A program made the translations under genes and the position numbers. Below, one piece after another: positions 27,003 to 34,833 of a DNA stretch of 64,000 bases. The stretch is taken from the NCBI RefSeq assembly GCF_014873755.1, contig NZ_JADBEG010000001.1, forward strand, positions 6,298,501-6,362,500, given 5' to 3'. How positions within the stretch are numbered: the stretch's first letter is position 1; each line of letters starts with the position of its first letter. The DNA comes from Amycolatopsis lexingtonensis (GTDB lineage: Bacteria; Actinomycetota; Actinomycetes; Mycobacteriales; Pseudonocardiaceae). Under the pieces are notes generated by a model, which was given only the letters and a program-made list of their open reading frames with translations, ran no database searches and was not told the DNA's origin.

Positions 27003-27506
27003 ATGGCTACGCAGTTTCCCGAGCGGGTGCACTACCACTCCGGAAGTGGTGGGGACACCGGGGTGTTCGGGTACATCGTGCTCGGGCTGATCATCCTGGG
27101 CGTCATCGTGTTCATCATCGCGGTGATCGTGCGGGTGTCGAAGATGCGCCGCGAAGAGGCGATGAAGAACGGCGGGCAGTTCCCGCCGAACCCGAACTTC
27201 CCGCCGCAGCAGGGTTTTCCGCCGCAGGGCTTCGCGCCCACGCAGACGGGTGCCACGCCGCAGCCGGGGTTTGCGGGTGCCGCACCGCAGCCCGGGTTCG
27301 CGGGTTCCGCACCGCCGCAACCGGGGTTCGCGCCGCCGTCGCAGGGGTTTCCGCAGCAGCCCGGTTACCCGCCTTCGCCGCAGCAAGGGTTCCCGCAGCA
27401 GCCGGGGTACCCGCCCGCGCCGCAGCAGTACGCGCCGCAGGGGCCGTCGTTCCCGCCGCCGCCGCAGCAGCTGCCGGGTCCGGGAGCGGGGCCGCAGAGC
27501 TGGTGA
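27003..27506 (+). CDS. Membrane protein with Pro/Gln-rich cytoplasmic tail
   Basis: A 167-residue protein: a short hydrophilic N-terminus, one strong transmembrane helix (about 22-45, YIVLGLIILGVIVFIIAVIV), a basic stop-transfer VSKMRREE, and a 110-residue low-complexity tail of Pro, Gln, Phe and Gly repeats (QGFPPQ, QPGFAG, QQPGYPP). Such tails are common on actinobacterial membrane proteins and may mediate clustering. AGGGAGG ribosome site. The stop overlaps the GntR start (GTGA). Confidence 0.82.
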   Translation: MATQFPERVHYHSGSGGDTGVFGYIVLGLIILGVIVFIIAVIVRVSKMRREEAMKNGGQFPPNPNFPPQQGFPPQGFAPTQTGATPQPGFAGAAPQPGFAGSAPPQPGFAPPSQGFPQQPGYPPSPQQGFPQQPGYPPAPQQYAPQGPSFPPPPQQLPGPGAGPQSW

Positions 27507-27868
27507 TCGTCCCCTACGACAGCGGCTCGGCGGTGCCACCCTTCGAGCAGGTCCGGTCCGGGCTCGCGGCGCGGATCAACGACCGGAGCCTGGCCGTGGG
27601 CACCAAACTGCCGACCGTCCGGCAGCTCGCCGCCGACCTGGGCATCGCCCCGAACACGGTCGCGCGCGCCTATCGCGAGCTGGAGGAAGCGGGCCTGATC
27701 GAAACCCGCGGCCGGGCGGGCAGCTTCGTCGCGGCGTCCGGCGACCAAAGCCGCCGCCGGGCCCAGGAGGCCGCCGCGGAGTACGCGAAGATCACTCGTA
27801 AGCTGGGCCTCGGTTCCGCCGAGGCGCTGTCGATCGTCCGCGCCGCGCTCGACGAGGGGAATGGTTGA
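27503..27868 (+). CDS. GntR regulator, YtrA type
   Basis: A 121-residue regulator made of the GntR winged HTH (VPPFEQVRSGLAARINDRSL, then LPTVRQLAADLGIAPNTVARA and ELEEAGLIETRGRAGSFV) plus a short helical tail for dimerisation. This is the size of the YtrA subfamily, which usually controls adjacent membrane transport genes. It sits between two single-helix proline-rich membrane proteins and overlaps both, so it is part of their operon and probably regulates it. Confidence 0.9.
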   Translation: MIVPYDSGSAVPPFEQVRSGLAARINDRSLAVGTKLPTVRQLAADLGIAPNTVARAYRELEEAGLIETRGRAGSFVAASGDQSRRRAQEAAAEYAKITRKLGLGSAEALSIVRAALDEGNG

Positions 27869-28149
27869 TGGTGAGCGTGCTGATGCTGCTGATCATCGTG
27901 GTGGTGCTCGCGGGCATCGTCGGGGTGGTGCTGCTGATCGTCAACTCCAGCAAGCCCAAGCAGCCGCCGTACCCGCCGCAGTACCCGGGCTACCAGCAGC
28001 CGGGCTACCCGCCCCAGCAAGGCTTCCCCGGCCAGCAGCCCCCGGGCTACCCACCCCAGCCGCCGTACCCCGGCCAGCAACCGCCGTACCCCGGCCAGCA
28101 ACCCCCGTACCCGCCCCCGCCGGGCGGCTACCCCCCGCCGCCGCAGTAG
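27868..28149 (+). CDS. Small membrane protein with Pro/Tyr/Gln-rich tail
   Basis: A 93-residue protein: an N-terminal transmembrane helix (VSVLMLLIIVVVLAGIVGVV), then a tail of YPPQYPG, QQPGYPP and PYPGQQPP repeats. It is a shorter relative in design of the protein at 27003, on the other side of the GntR gene. ATG 27868 shares one base with the GntR stop; a TTG one codon earlier is possible. Function unknown. Confidence 0.78.
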   Translation: MVSVLMLLIIVVVLAGIVGVVLLIVNSSKPKQPPYPPQYPGYQQPGYPPQQGFPGQQPPGYPPQPPYPGQQPPYPGQQPPYPPPPGGYPPPPQ

Positions 28150-28152
28150 CCG

Positions 28153-28182
28153 AAAGCCGTGAATGCCACATTCACGGCCTTT
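28153..28182 (+). terminator. Stem-loop terminator after the proline-rich operon
   Basis: Ten-base arms GCCGTGAATG and CATTCACGGC with a three-base loop CCA, flanked by AAA on the left and CTTT on the right. It starts 4-7 bases after the stop codon. Its GTGAATG/CATTCAC stem belongs to another recurring actinomycete hairpin type. Confidence 0.7.
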
Positions 28183-28247
28183 GAGTCCAGGGCTCCGGCG
28201 AAGTCGCGCGGCCAGGCCACTCCACCGCCGGTAACCCGCTCGCCCAA

Positions 28248-28302
28248 CGTCTTGAATGAGTCATTCAGGTCTTCGGACGTCCTGAATGACTCATTCAAGA
28301 CG
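28248..28302. repeat. Large inverted repeat of nested TGAATGAGTCATTCA palindromes (copy 2)
   Basis: Two perfect 22-base arms (28248-28269 and 28281-28302) with an 11-base spacer, nearly identical in arms and spacing to 19416-19468. It lies between the end of the proline-rich operon and the convergent DNA glycosylase gene. The arms can pair with each other or each fold alone, so a cruciform or a double hairpin is possible. Confidence 0.75.
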
Positions 28303-28326
28303 CCGGCGCACCGCTGCGGACCGACC

Positions 28327-29223
28327 TCACATGGCGCGGTAGTCGCGTAGCTCGATGCGCGGGCCGAACCGCGGGCGCGTGTGCCCGGCCGCCTCCAGGT
28401 ACCGCACCGCCCGCTGCCGCTGCGGGGCGTACGGCGCCAGCAGCTCCGCCATCCCCGCGTCGTCCGTCTTCGTGCCCGCCAGCGCGTGCCCGACCATCGA
28501 CGGGATGTTGTAGTCGCCGAAGCTCACCGCGTCCGGGTCGCCCCACGCGCGCTGGGCGATCTCCGCCGCCGTCCAGACGCCGATGCCCGGGACCTGACGC
28601 AGCCAATGCCGCCCCTCGAGCCCGCGCAGTTCCACGGCCCGCTCCAGGTGCGGGGCGACGCGAGCCGCGTTGAGCAGGGCCGTCCGGCGCTTGATGTCGA
28701 CGCCCGCGCGGTGCCAGTGCCAGTCCGGCAGCGAGCGCAGCGCCACCGGCGTCGGCGGTACGCGCAGCCGTTCCGGCCCCGGTCCGGGTGCCGGCGCGCC
28801 GAACCGGCGGCACAGCTCGGCCCACGACCGGATCGCCTCCTTGCCGGCGACCTTCTGCTCCAGCACCGCGAGCACCAGCCAGTCCCACACCACGCCCGTC
28901 GCACCCAGCCGCAGGCCGGGGTTCGCCCGCCGGGCGCGCGCGACGACGTCGTGGTGCGCGACGAAACCGGTGTCGTCGTCGTTCGCCCCCAGCAACGCCG
29001 GGACGCCGGTGAGCAGCCGGTCCGCCCCGTCGCCCCAGGCCGCGGCTTCGACGCGCCCGTCCGAAAGCCGACGCAGCGCGAGCGTGCCCGGGCCGTCGGG
29101 GGTGTTCGACGCGAGCCAGGTGATCCCGCGCTCGTCGGTGAGGATGTTCAGCGACCCGCGGCCGCGCTTCAGCGGACCCAGGACCCGGCCCAGGTCGACC
29201 TCGAACGCGGGACGCCAGAACAT
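28327..29223 (-). CDS. DNA-3-methyladenine glycosylase 2 (AlkA family)
   Basis: A 298-residue HhH-GPD base-excision enzyme. The helix-hairpin-helix is in LRQVPGIGVWTAAEIAQRA (about 210-228), and the catalytic Asp is in VSFGDYNIPSMV. An N-terminal beta domain and a fold-spanning VLEQKVAGKEAIRSW helix are as in actinobacterial AlkA. It removes alkylated purines. The start ATG directly abuts the manC stop (TAG then ATG), so it is cotranscribed with manC. Confidence 0.9.
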   Translation of the reverse strand: MFWRPAFEVDLGRVLGPLKRGRGSLNILTDERGITWLASNTPDGPGTLALRRLSDGRVEAAAWGDGADRLLTGVPALLGANDDDTGFVAHHDVVARARRANPGLRLGATGVVWDWLVLAVLEQKVAGKEAIRSWAELCRRFGAPAPGPGPERLRVPPTPVALRSLPDWHWHRAGVDIKRRTALLNAARVAPHLERAVELRGLEGRHWLRQVPGIGVWTAAEIAQRAWGDPDAVSFGDYNIPSMVGHALAGTKTDDAGMAELLAPYAPQRQRAVRYLEAAGHTRPRFGPRIELRDYRAM

Positions 29224-30303
29224 CTACGCGTCGCTCGAGAAGCGGATGGCGCCGTCGGGCAGCACGGTGTCGGGCCAGACGCGGGCGCCTTCCAGCAGCT
29301 CGCAACCGGCGCCGACGGACACGCCGTCGCCCAGGACCACACCGCGCAGGACCGCGCCGGCCCCGACACGCGCGCCGTGCCCGAGCACCGAGCGCTCGAC
29401 GACGGCGCCTTCGGACACAGCCGCGCCGTCGAACAGGACCGAGCCGTCGATCTTCGCGCCCGAGCCGACGACCGCGCCGCCGCCGATGGTCGAACCACCG
29501 GAGAGCTGGGCGTCCTCGGCCACCGAAGCGCCGTCGAGGACCAGGAACTCGCCGGGCCGGCCGGGCAGCGCCGACGTCGGCGCGACGCCCCGCACCAGGT
29601 CCGCCGAGCCGCGGACGAACGCCTCCGGCGTGCCGACGTCCAGCCAGTAGGACGCGTCGACGAAGCCGTGGATGTGCGCGCCCTGCTCCAGCAGCTGCGG
29701 GAACGTCTCGCGCTCGACCGACACGCGGCGGCCGGTCGGGATGGCCTCGATCACCGGGCGGCGGAAGACGTAGCAGCCGGCGTTGATCTGGTCGGTCGGC
29801 GGGTTCGGCGTCTTCTCGAGGAACGCCTGGACCCGCCCGGTCTCGTCGGTGGGCACCGAGCCGAACCGGCTCGGGTCCGGGACGCGCTGCAGGTGCAGGG
29901 TGACGTCGGCCCCGGACTCGCGGTGCACGCGCAGCTGCTCGCCGAGGTCCGAGCCGGAGATGATGTCGCCGTTGAAGACGATCACGTTGTCGGCGCGCAG
30001 CTTGTCGTGGACGTTCCGGATGGCGCCGGCGGTGTCGAGCGGCTCCTCCTCGACGACGTACTCCAGGTCCAGACCGATCGACTTGCCGTCGCCGAAGTAC
30101 TCCTCGAACACCTCCGCCCGGTAGCTCGTCCCCAGCACGACGTGCCGGATCCCGGCTTCGCGGATGCGCGAGAACAGGTGGCTCAGGTAGGGCGTCCCGG
30201 CTGTCGGGAGCATCGGCTTCGGCGCCGAAAGGGTGAGCGGGCGCAGCCGGGTGCCCTTGCCCCCGACCAGCACGACGGCGTCGACCTCGACCTCGGACGT
30301 CAC
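29224..30303 (-). CDS. manC: Mannose-1-phosphate guanylyltransferase (GDP-mannose synthesis)
   Basis: A 359-residue nucleotidyltransferase. The N-terminal domain has VLVGGKGTRLRPLTLSAP (signature GGxGTRLRPLT), metal-binding NGDI and the EKTPNPP sugar-binding loop. The C-terminal 110 residues are a left-handed beta-helix of hexapeptides (GGSTIGGGAVVGSGAKIDG). It is the counterpart of mycobacterial ManB/Rv3264c and supplies GDP-mannose for glycolipids and mannosylation. GTG 30303 follows AGGAGGAG. It is near wbbL and rmlD as in mycobacteria. A glucose-1-phosphate thymidylyltransferase activity is a less likely alternative. Confidence 0.88.
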   Translation of the reverse strand: MTSEVEVDAVVLVGGKGTRLRPLTLSAPKPMLPTAGTPYLSHLFSRIREAGIRHVVLGTSYRAEVFEEYFGDGKSIGLDLEYVVEEEPLDTAGAIRNVHDKLRADNVIVFNGDIISGSDLGEQLRVHRESGADVTLHLQRVPDPSRFGSVPTDETGRVQAFLEKTPNPPTDQINAGCYVFRRPVIEAIPTGRRVSVERETFPQLLEQGAHIHGFVDASYWLDVGTPEAFVRGSADLVRGVAPTSALPGRPGEFLVLDGASVAEDAQLSGGSTIGGGAVVGSGAKIDGSVLFDGAAVSEGAVVERSVLGHGARVGAGAVLRGVVLGDGVSVGAGCELLEGARVWPDTVLPDGAIRFSSDA

Positions 30304-30445
30304 GGAAATCTCCTCCTGTATCACGCACCGCTGAGCGACAAGCCGCGGGAAACCCTGACGGAGGTCGCCCGGAGGGCCTACCCTAGACAGGAAACAGGCG
30401 GGCCTTTCCCCAGAGGGCCCCCGGGTCAGTCGGGAGGCCGAGGGG

Positions 30446-30898
30446 ATGGACCCCCGCGATCGGGCGGACGCCCTGCTCGCACGAGCCCAGGCGCGTGGTG
30501 TGTTCGTAGTGACACCCGACAGCGCGACGTCACCGATGGACTCGTCGAACACCCAGCAGATCCCGCGCGCGGCGATCGACGGCCTCGACCGGAGCCGGGA
30601 CCCCGACACGACGACGCAGCTGCCGGCGTCGCTGATCGAGGAGAACGACCACCCGCTGGCCGGCTCGTCCCCGACGCGCCGGCTGGAGGTGCCGGGCGGC
30701 CGCCGCCCGCAGCCGACGACGCCGTTGAGCACGCCCACGCCGACGACGCCGATGCCCACGCCGCTGGCCCGCCGTCCGCAGGCCGAGCCGATCACGAGCC
30801 CGCTGAAGGAGCCGGACCCGGAGGACACCGGACTGGTGCCGACGGTCACGCAGACCAACGGCAAGTCCGACCTCTCGCGCCGGCTCGACGGGATCTAG
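30446..30898 (+). CDS. Proline/threonine-rich hypothetical protein
   Basis: A 150-residue soluble, probably disordered protein with no transmembrane helix. The N-terminus MDPRDRADALLARAQARGVF looks folded and helical; the middle is Pro/Thr/Ser-rich (TPLSTPTPTTPMPTPLARRP) and the end is DLSRRLDGI. A strong GAGGGG site precedes the ATG. It is divergent from manC and its stop overlaps that of the convergent wbbL by 4 bases. The function is unknown; the position suggests a role with envelope glycan genes. Confidence 0.75.
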   Translation: MDPRDRADALLARAQARGVFVVTPDSATSPMDSSNTQQIPRAAIDGLDRSRDPDTTTQLPASLIEENDHPLAGSSPTRRLEVPGGRRPQPTTPLSTPTPTTPMPTPLARRPQAEPITSPLKEPDPEDTGLVPTVTQTNGKSDLSRRLDGI

Positions 30899-31752
30899 CG
30901 GGTCTCGAGCTTCAGCCGCAGCGCGAGCCCGAGCTTCGTCGCGGCCAGCACGGGCTTCCAGAGCAGCCCGGGGTGCCGGTCGGCGAGGTACTGGTAGGCG
31001 CTCGCGTGGTGCGCGGCGAGCATCTTCTTGGACGCCTGCGACGTCGAGTGCCCGCCGAGGTGCATGACGCCGGCCGAGGGCACGTAGACGTTGAGCCAGC
31101 CGGCCTTGCCGAGCCGGTCCCCGAGGTCGACGTCCTCGAAGTACATGAAGTACCGCGAATCGAACCCGCCGACCGACTCGAACGCCTCCCGGCGCAGCAG
31201 CAGGCAGGACCCGGACAGCCACTCGGCCGTGCGCTCGACCGGCGTCCCGGTCTCCTGCCGGTACTGCCTGGTCCAGGGGTTGCCGGGCCAGACCTTCCCG
31301 AGCGCGGCGTGCCCGATCCCGCGCCCGAAGGAGGGCAGCAGCCGGGCGGAGGGGTAGGTGGTCCCGTCGAGCTCGTGGATCAGCGGCCCGAACGACCCAC
31401 CGCGCGGCCACCGCTTCGCGGCTTCGAGCAGCGTGTCGAGGGACCCGGGCTCCCATTCGAGGTCGGGGTTGGAGATGACGATCCACCCGTACCGGTCGTC
31501 CAGCTCGGCGACCCCGCGGTTGCACCCGGTCCCGTACCCGACGTTCTCGCCGATGCTGAGCAGGTGCACGTTCGCGCGCTTCGCGGCCTTCTCGGGCGCA
31601 CCGTCGGTGGAGACGGTGTCGGCGACGACGACCTGCACGTCGCGATCGGTGGCCTTCTCGAGAGTGTCGAGGAACCGCTCGAGGGTTTCGCCGGAGAAGT
31701 ACGTCACGGTGACGACGCCGATCTGGTCGCCGTAGCGGGTCTGCTCAGTCAC
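30895..31752 (-). CDS. wbbL: Decaprenyl-PP-GlcNAc rhamnosyltransferase
   Basis: A 285-residue GT2 enzyme matching mycobacterial WbbL, which adds L-rhamnose from dTDP-rhamnose to decaprenyl-diphospho-GlcNAc, completing the linker that joins arabinogalactan to peptidoglycan. Features: VVTVTYFSGETLERFL at the N-terminus, VGYGTGCNRGV, the ISNPDLEWEPG metal region (DxD-equivalent), and YFMYFEDVDLGDRLGKAGW. GTG start 31752. Together with rmlB and rmlD in the window it defines the rhamnose branch; rmlA and rmlC are elsewhere. Confidence 0.9.
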   Translation of the reverse strand: MTEQTRYGDQIGVVTVTYFSGETLERFLDTLEKATDRDVQVVVADTVSTDGAPEKAAKRANVHLLSIGENVGYGTGCNRGVAELDDRYGWIVISNPDLEWEPGSLDTLLEAAKRWPRGGSFGPLIHELDGTTYPSARLLPSFGRGIGHAALGKVWPGNPWTRQYRQETGTPVERTAEWLSGSCLLLRREAFESVGGFDSRYFMYFEDVDLGDRLGKAGWLNVYVPSAGVMHLGGHSTSQASKKMLAAHHASAYQYLADRHPGLLWKPVLAATKLGLALRLKLETR

Positions 31753-31887
31753 CGGGCCATTGTCCCTTCGTCACGCAGCGCTCTCCCGGCACCCCGGCTC
31801 AGGGGCACGCTGGGAGAAATCAGCGCTTGTCACTTGAAGTAGTCACCCGACTTCGGCACGTACAACTGCGCACGTCATGATGTCGCG

Positions 31888-32421
31888 ATGACGGTGCACG
31901 CCTTCGTCGACGAGTCAGCACGTGCCGGCAGCTATCTACTCTGCGCGACGATCGTCGAACCGGCGCACCTCACCACCGCTCGGCGAGCGTTGATGTCACT
32001 GCTGCTGCGCGGCGGGCGCGAGTTGCACTTCAAAAAGGAGAAAGAACCTCGCCGCAGGATGCTCATCGACCGGATGGTGGCGATGCCGGTCACGGCTCGG
32101 CTCTATTCGGGCACCTGCGCACCCAAGGCCGAAGAAGCCACCCGGCAGCGCTGCTTGGCGCTCCTCACCCAGGATCTGCTCGGGCTGCAAGCGCACCGGC
32201 TGGTTCTCGACAGCCGTGACCACCGCGACGGGCACGATCGCCAGACCTTGCAGCAGGCTCTCGGCTTCCGACCGTCGAAGACGGAACTCACCTACGAGCA
32301 CGTCGATTCGACCGCCGAACCGCTGCTGTGGATCTCCGACGCGGTGGCTTGGTGCGTCGGCGCGGGCGGGGACTGGCGGCGCCGCGCGAGTCCCCTCATC
32401 ACCGAGCGCTTCGAGGTATGA
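31888..32421 (+). CDS. DUF3800-like protein
   Basis: A 177-residue protein with the spaced acidic motifs of DUF3800: N-terminal HAFVDESARAGSY, then GRELHFKKEKEP, RLVLDSRDHRDGH, and ISDAVAWCVG near the C-terminus. The family has an RNase H-like arrangement of Asp/Glu residues and is often found in defence islands and mobile regions. It interrupts the envelope-glycan cluster, has its own terminator and slightly AT-richer codons, consistent with acquisition. Enzymatic activity is inferred from fold resemblance only. Confidence 0.68.
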   Translation: MTVHAFVDESARAGSYLLCATIVEPAHLTTARRALMSLLLRGGRELHFKKEKEPRRRMLIDRMVAMPVTARLYSGTCAPKAEEATRQRCLALLTQDLLGLQAHRLVLDSRDHRDGHDRQTLQQALGFRPSKTELTYEHVDSTAEPLLWISDAVAWCVGAGGDWRRRASPLITERFEV

Positions 32422-32430
32422 GAACAGCGA

Positions 32431-32470
32431 AAAGCCCGCGAGACGACCGTCCGGACGCGTCACGGGCTTT
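32431..32470 (+). terminator. Stem-loop terminator after the DUF3800-like gene
   Basis: Arms AAAGCCCG and CGGGCTTT enclose a GC-rich loop and end in CTTTC, 10 bases after the stop codon. The A-run/T-run pairing lets it act in both directions, also for the convergent glycosyltransferase gene. Confidence 0.65.
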
Positions 32471-32535
32471 CATACTCGGCCCCACGGGGACCTCGCACAC
32501 CCAGCGTACCACCGCCGATCACAGCCCGGTACGAA

Positions 32536-33684
32536 TCAGCGGGAACGCAGGTGGCGTGACCAGGCCTTCCCGTACGCCTCCCGATGACGCTCCGCCGTCG
32601 TGGCCCAGGAGAACTCCTTCGCCCGCTGCTGCGCCGCAGTAGCCAGCTCAGCCCGCCGCCCGGGATCCGCCAGCAGCTCGCTGATCGCCGCCGCCACGTC
32701 CCCGGCACCGACCCCGCAATACGCCACCGCGTCCCCGCCCACCTCAGGCAACGAGAGCCGCCGGGTGGTCAGCACGCAAGCCCCGCACGCCATCGCCTCG
32801 AGCACCGGCAGCCCGAACCCCTCGCCCAGCGACGGGTACGCGACCAGCTCGGATCCCCCCAGGAACCCCGCCAGCGTCCCGAACGGCAGGTACCCCGCCC
32901 GGATCACGCGCAGCCGATGCGGCACCGCGTCCAAAGCCCGCTCCACCTGGGTGTCCCACCCCGGCTGCCCCGCCAGCACCAACGCCGGCGCGTCCGGCCG
33001 CCCCGCCACCGCGCGGGCGAACCCCCGGATCAACGCGGGCACGTTCTTCCGCGGCTCCAGCGCACCCAAGAACGCCACGTACGGCGTCCGCCCCAGCCCG
33101 ACCGCCGCCCGCGCGGAAGCGATCTCCGCTGGGGACGGCGGGTGGAAGCGCTCGGTGTCGACGCCGTGGTGAATGACTTCCAAAGCCGCGTGCCGGACCG
33201 GGCCGACGCGGGCCAGTTCCGACGCCGTCGCCGCCGACGGAACCACGCACAGCGTCGCCCGCCTCAGAGCCGTCGCCGTCCACGCGCGGAAGAAGCGGGC
33301 CTTCACCGACGAGTGGAGCACCGCGTCCGTGAAGAACGTCGCGTCGTGCAGCGTGACCACCGAAGCCGCCGACGTCGCGAGGGGCATCGTGTAGTGCGGC
33401 GAGTGGACTACGTCCGCGCCGAGGCGGCGGGACAGCCGGGGCAGGGTCGCCTGTTCCCAGGTCAGCCGGGCGGTGCGGGTGGTCGTCGACGGTGAAGCCG
33501 GGACGACGCGCGAGTGCGGCGCCAGCCGATCGTAAAGCTGCAGGTCGCGGGGCTGGCAGACGACCGTGAGCCGCGCGCCGTCCGCGTCCAGGGCCGCGAC
33601 CAGCGAATCCACGTACCGGCCCACCCCGCCGCGGTCCGCGGGCACCGCGGTCGCGTCGATCAGCACCCGGGGGTCATCGCTCAC
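32536..33684 (-). CDS. Glycosyltransferase family 4
   Basis: A 382-residue GT-B enzyme. N-terminal VLIDATAVPADRGGVGRYV is the acceptor-side glycine loop of mannosyl/rhamnosyl transferases; VVTLHDATFF follows. The C-terminal donor domain has FLGALEPRKNVPALIRGFA and the E-x7-E motif in PSLGEGFGLPVLEAMACG. The GTG start 33684 follows GCAGGGG. It heads a convergent/divergent set of four glycosyltransferase genes, presumably assembling one surface polysaccharide. Donor and linkage unknown. Confidence 0.9.
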   Translation of the reverse strand: MSDDPRVLIDATAVPADRGGVGRYVDSLVAALDADGARLTVVCQPRDLQLYDRLAPHSRVVPASPSTTTRTARLTWEQATLPRLSRRLGADVVHSPHYTMPLATSAASVVTLHDATFFTDAVLHSSVKARFFRAWTATALRRATLCVVPSAATASELARVGPVRHAALEVIHHGVDTERFHPPSPAEIASARAAVGLGRTPYVAFLGALEPRKNVPALIRGFARAVAGRPDAPALVLAGQPGWDTQVERALDAVPHRLRVIRAGYLPFGTLAGFLGGSELVAYPSLGEGFGLPVLEAMACGACVLTTRRLSLPEVGGDAVAYCGVGAGDVAAAISELLADPGRRAELATAAQQRAKEFSWATTAERHREAYGKAWSRHLRSR

Positions 33685-33738
33685 CCCTGCAGGGTACGGC
33701 GACGACCCTCCGCGCTGGTGGGGAACTGGCAAACCGGG

Positions 33739-34815
33739 CTAATCGTGAGCCCGCCGGTGGATGCCCCAGACGGCTTCCGCGGCGCGGCGCCAGGTGAACG
33801 TCTTCGCCCGGTCGCGGCCCGCGCGGACCAGTTCCGCCGCGCGCGACGGCGACCCGAGCACCTCCCGGAGGGCGGCCGCCAGCGCCGTCGCGTCGCCGCG
33901 CGGCACCGTCATGCCCGCGCCGCCCGCCACCTCGACCAGGGCCGGGACGTCGGTGTGCACCACCGGGACCCCGGCCGCCATCGCCTCCAGCAGGCCGAGC
34001 CCGAACCCCTCGGCGAGGCTCGGCACCGCCAGCACGCTCGCGTGGCGCAGCGCGGTCGCCAGCTCGGCGTCCGACACCTTCCCGAGCATCCGCAGCCGGT
34101 CCGCCGGCAGCCCGCGTTCGGCGGCCAGCGCGACCGGGTCGATGCCGCCCCAGCCCGGCTGGCCGGCCAGCACGAGCATCGTGCCTTCCAGCGCCGCGAC
34201 CGCGTCGATCAGCACGTCGATGCCCTTGCGCGGCTCGATCGTGCCGACCGCCAGCACGTACCGGGCGGGCAGCTCCAGGTCCGCGTCCCCGGCAGGCACC
34301 CGCACGCCGTGCGGGATCACGCGCACCGGGACGTCGAGGTCGATCAGCACCGCCAGCTCGTCGGCGACCGCCCGCGTCGGCACGACCAGCCCGGTCGCCC
34401 GCCGCGCGGCCCGCGCGATCATCGACCGGTGCCAGCTGACGCCGCGCGAGGTCAGCGTCTCGGGGTGGGTCCACGGCACGGTGTCGTGCACGGTCACGCT
34501 CAGCGTCTTCCCGGCCGGGGCGCGTGGCGGCGCGAACGGGGTCGGCGCGTGCACCGCGTCGCCGCCCGGCCACCACCGAAGGCCCAGCTGCCACGCGGCG
34601 ACCAGCGCGCGCGGCGGGATGCGCAGCACCCGCGGGCCTTCGACGCCGTCGAGCTCGGCCGCCCGGACGTCGGCGTGCCGCGCGACCACGCTGGACACCG
34701 TCCAGCCCGGCGGCGCGGTCTTGGCGAGCGCGGGGAGCAGCTCGGCCGTGTAGCGCCCGGTGCCACCGGGCACGGGCGCGAGGAGCTGCTCGGCGAGCAC
34801 GACCAGTCTGGGCAC
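33739..34815 (-). CDS. Glycosyltransferase family 4
   Basis: A 358-residue GT-B protein. N-terminal LAEQLLAPVPGGTGRYTAEL, SVTVHDTVPWTHP in the middle, the donor-site AVGTIEPRKGIDVLIDAV, and the E-x7-E motif in PSLAEGFGLGLLEAMAAG. GTG start at 34815. It is paralogous in layout to the gene at 32536 and is divergent from the GT2 gene at 34834 with only about 18 bases between starts. It acts at the inner face of the membrane on a lipid-linked acceptor by analogy. Confidence 0.9.
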   Translation of the reverse strand: MPRLVVLAEQLLAPVPGGTGRYTAELLPALAKTAPPGWTVSSVVARHADVRAAELDGVEGPRVLRIPPRALVAAWQLGLRWWPGGDAVHAPTPFAPPRAPAGKTLSVTVHDTVPWTHPETLTSRGVSWHRSMIARAARRATGLVVPTRAVADELAVLIDLDVPVRVIPHGVRVPAGDADLELPARYVLAVGTIEPRKGIDVLIDAVAALEGTMLVLAGQPGWGGIDPVALAAERGLPADRLRMLGKVSDAELATALRHASVLAVPSLAEGFGLGLLEAMAAGVPVVHTDVPALVEVAGGAGMTVPRGDATALAAALREVLGSPSRAAELVRAGRDRAKTFTWRRAAEAVWGIHRRAHD

Positions 34816-34833
34816 GCGGCTATTGTGCGGGAC

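Noticed and set aside
28381..31842. A 1153-codon plus-strand frame across the AlkA, manC and wbbL genes
   Set aside because: It lies antisense to three recognised enzymes and has no family signature of its own.
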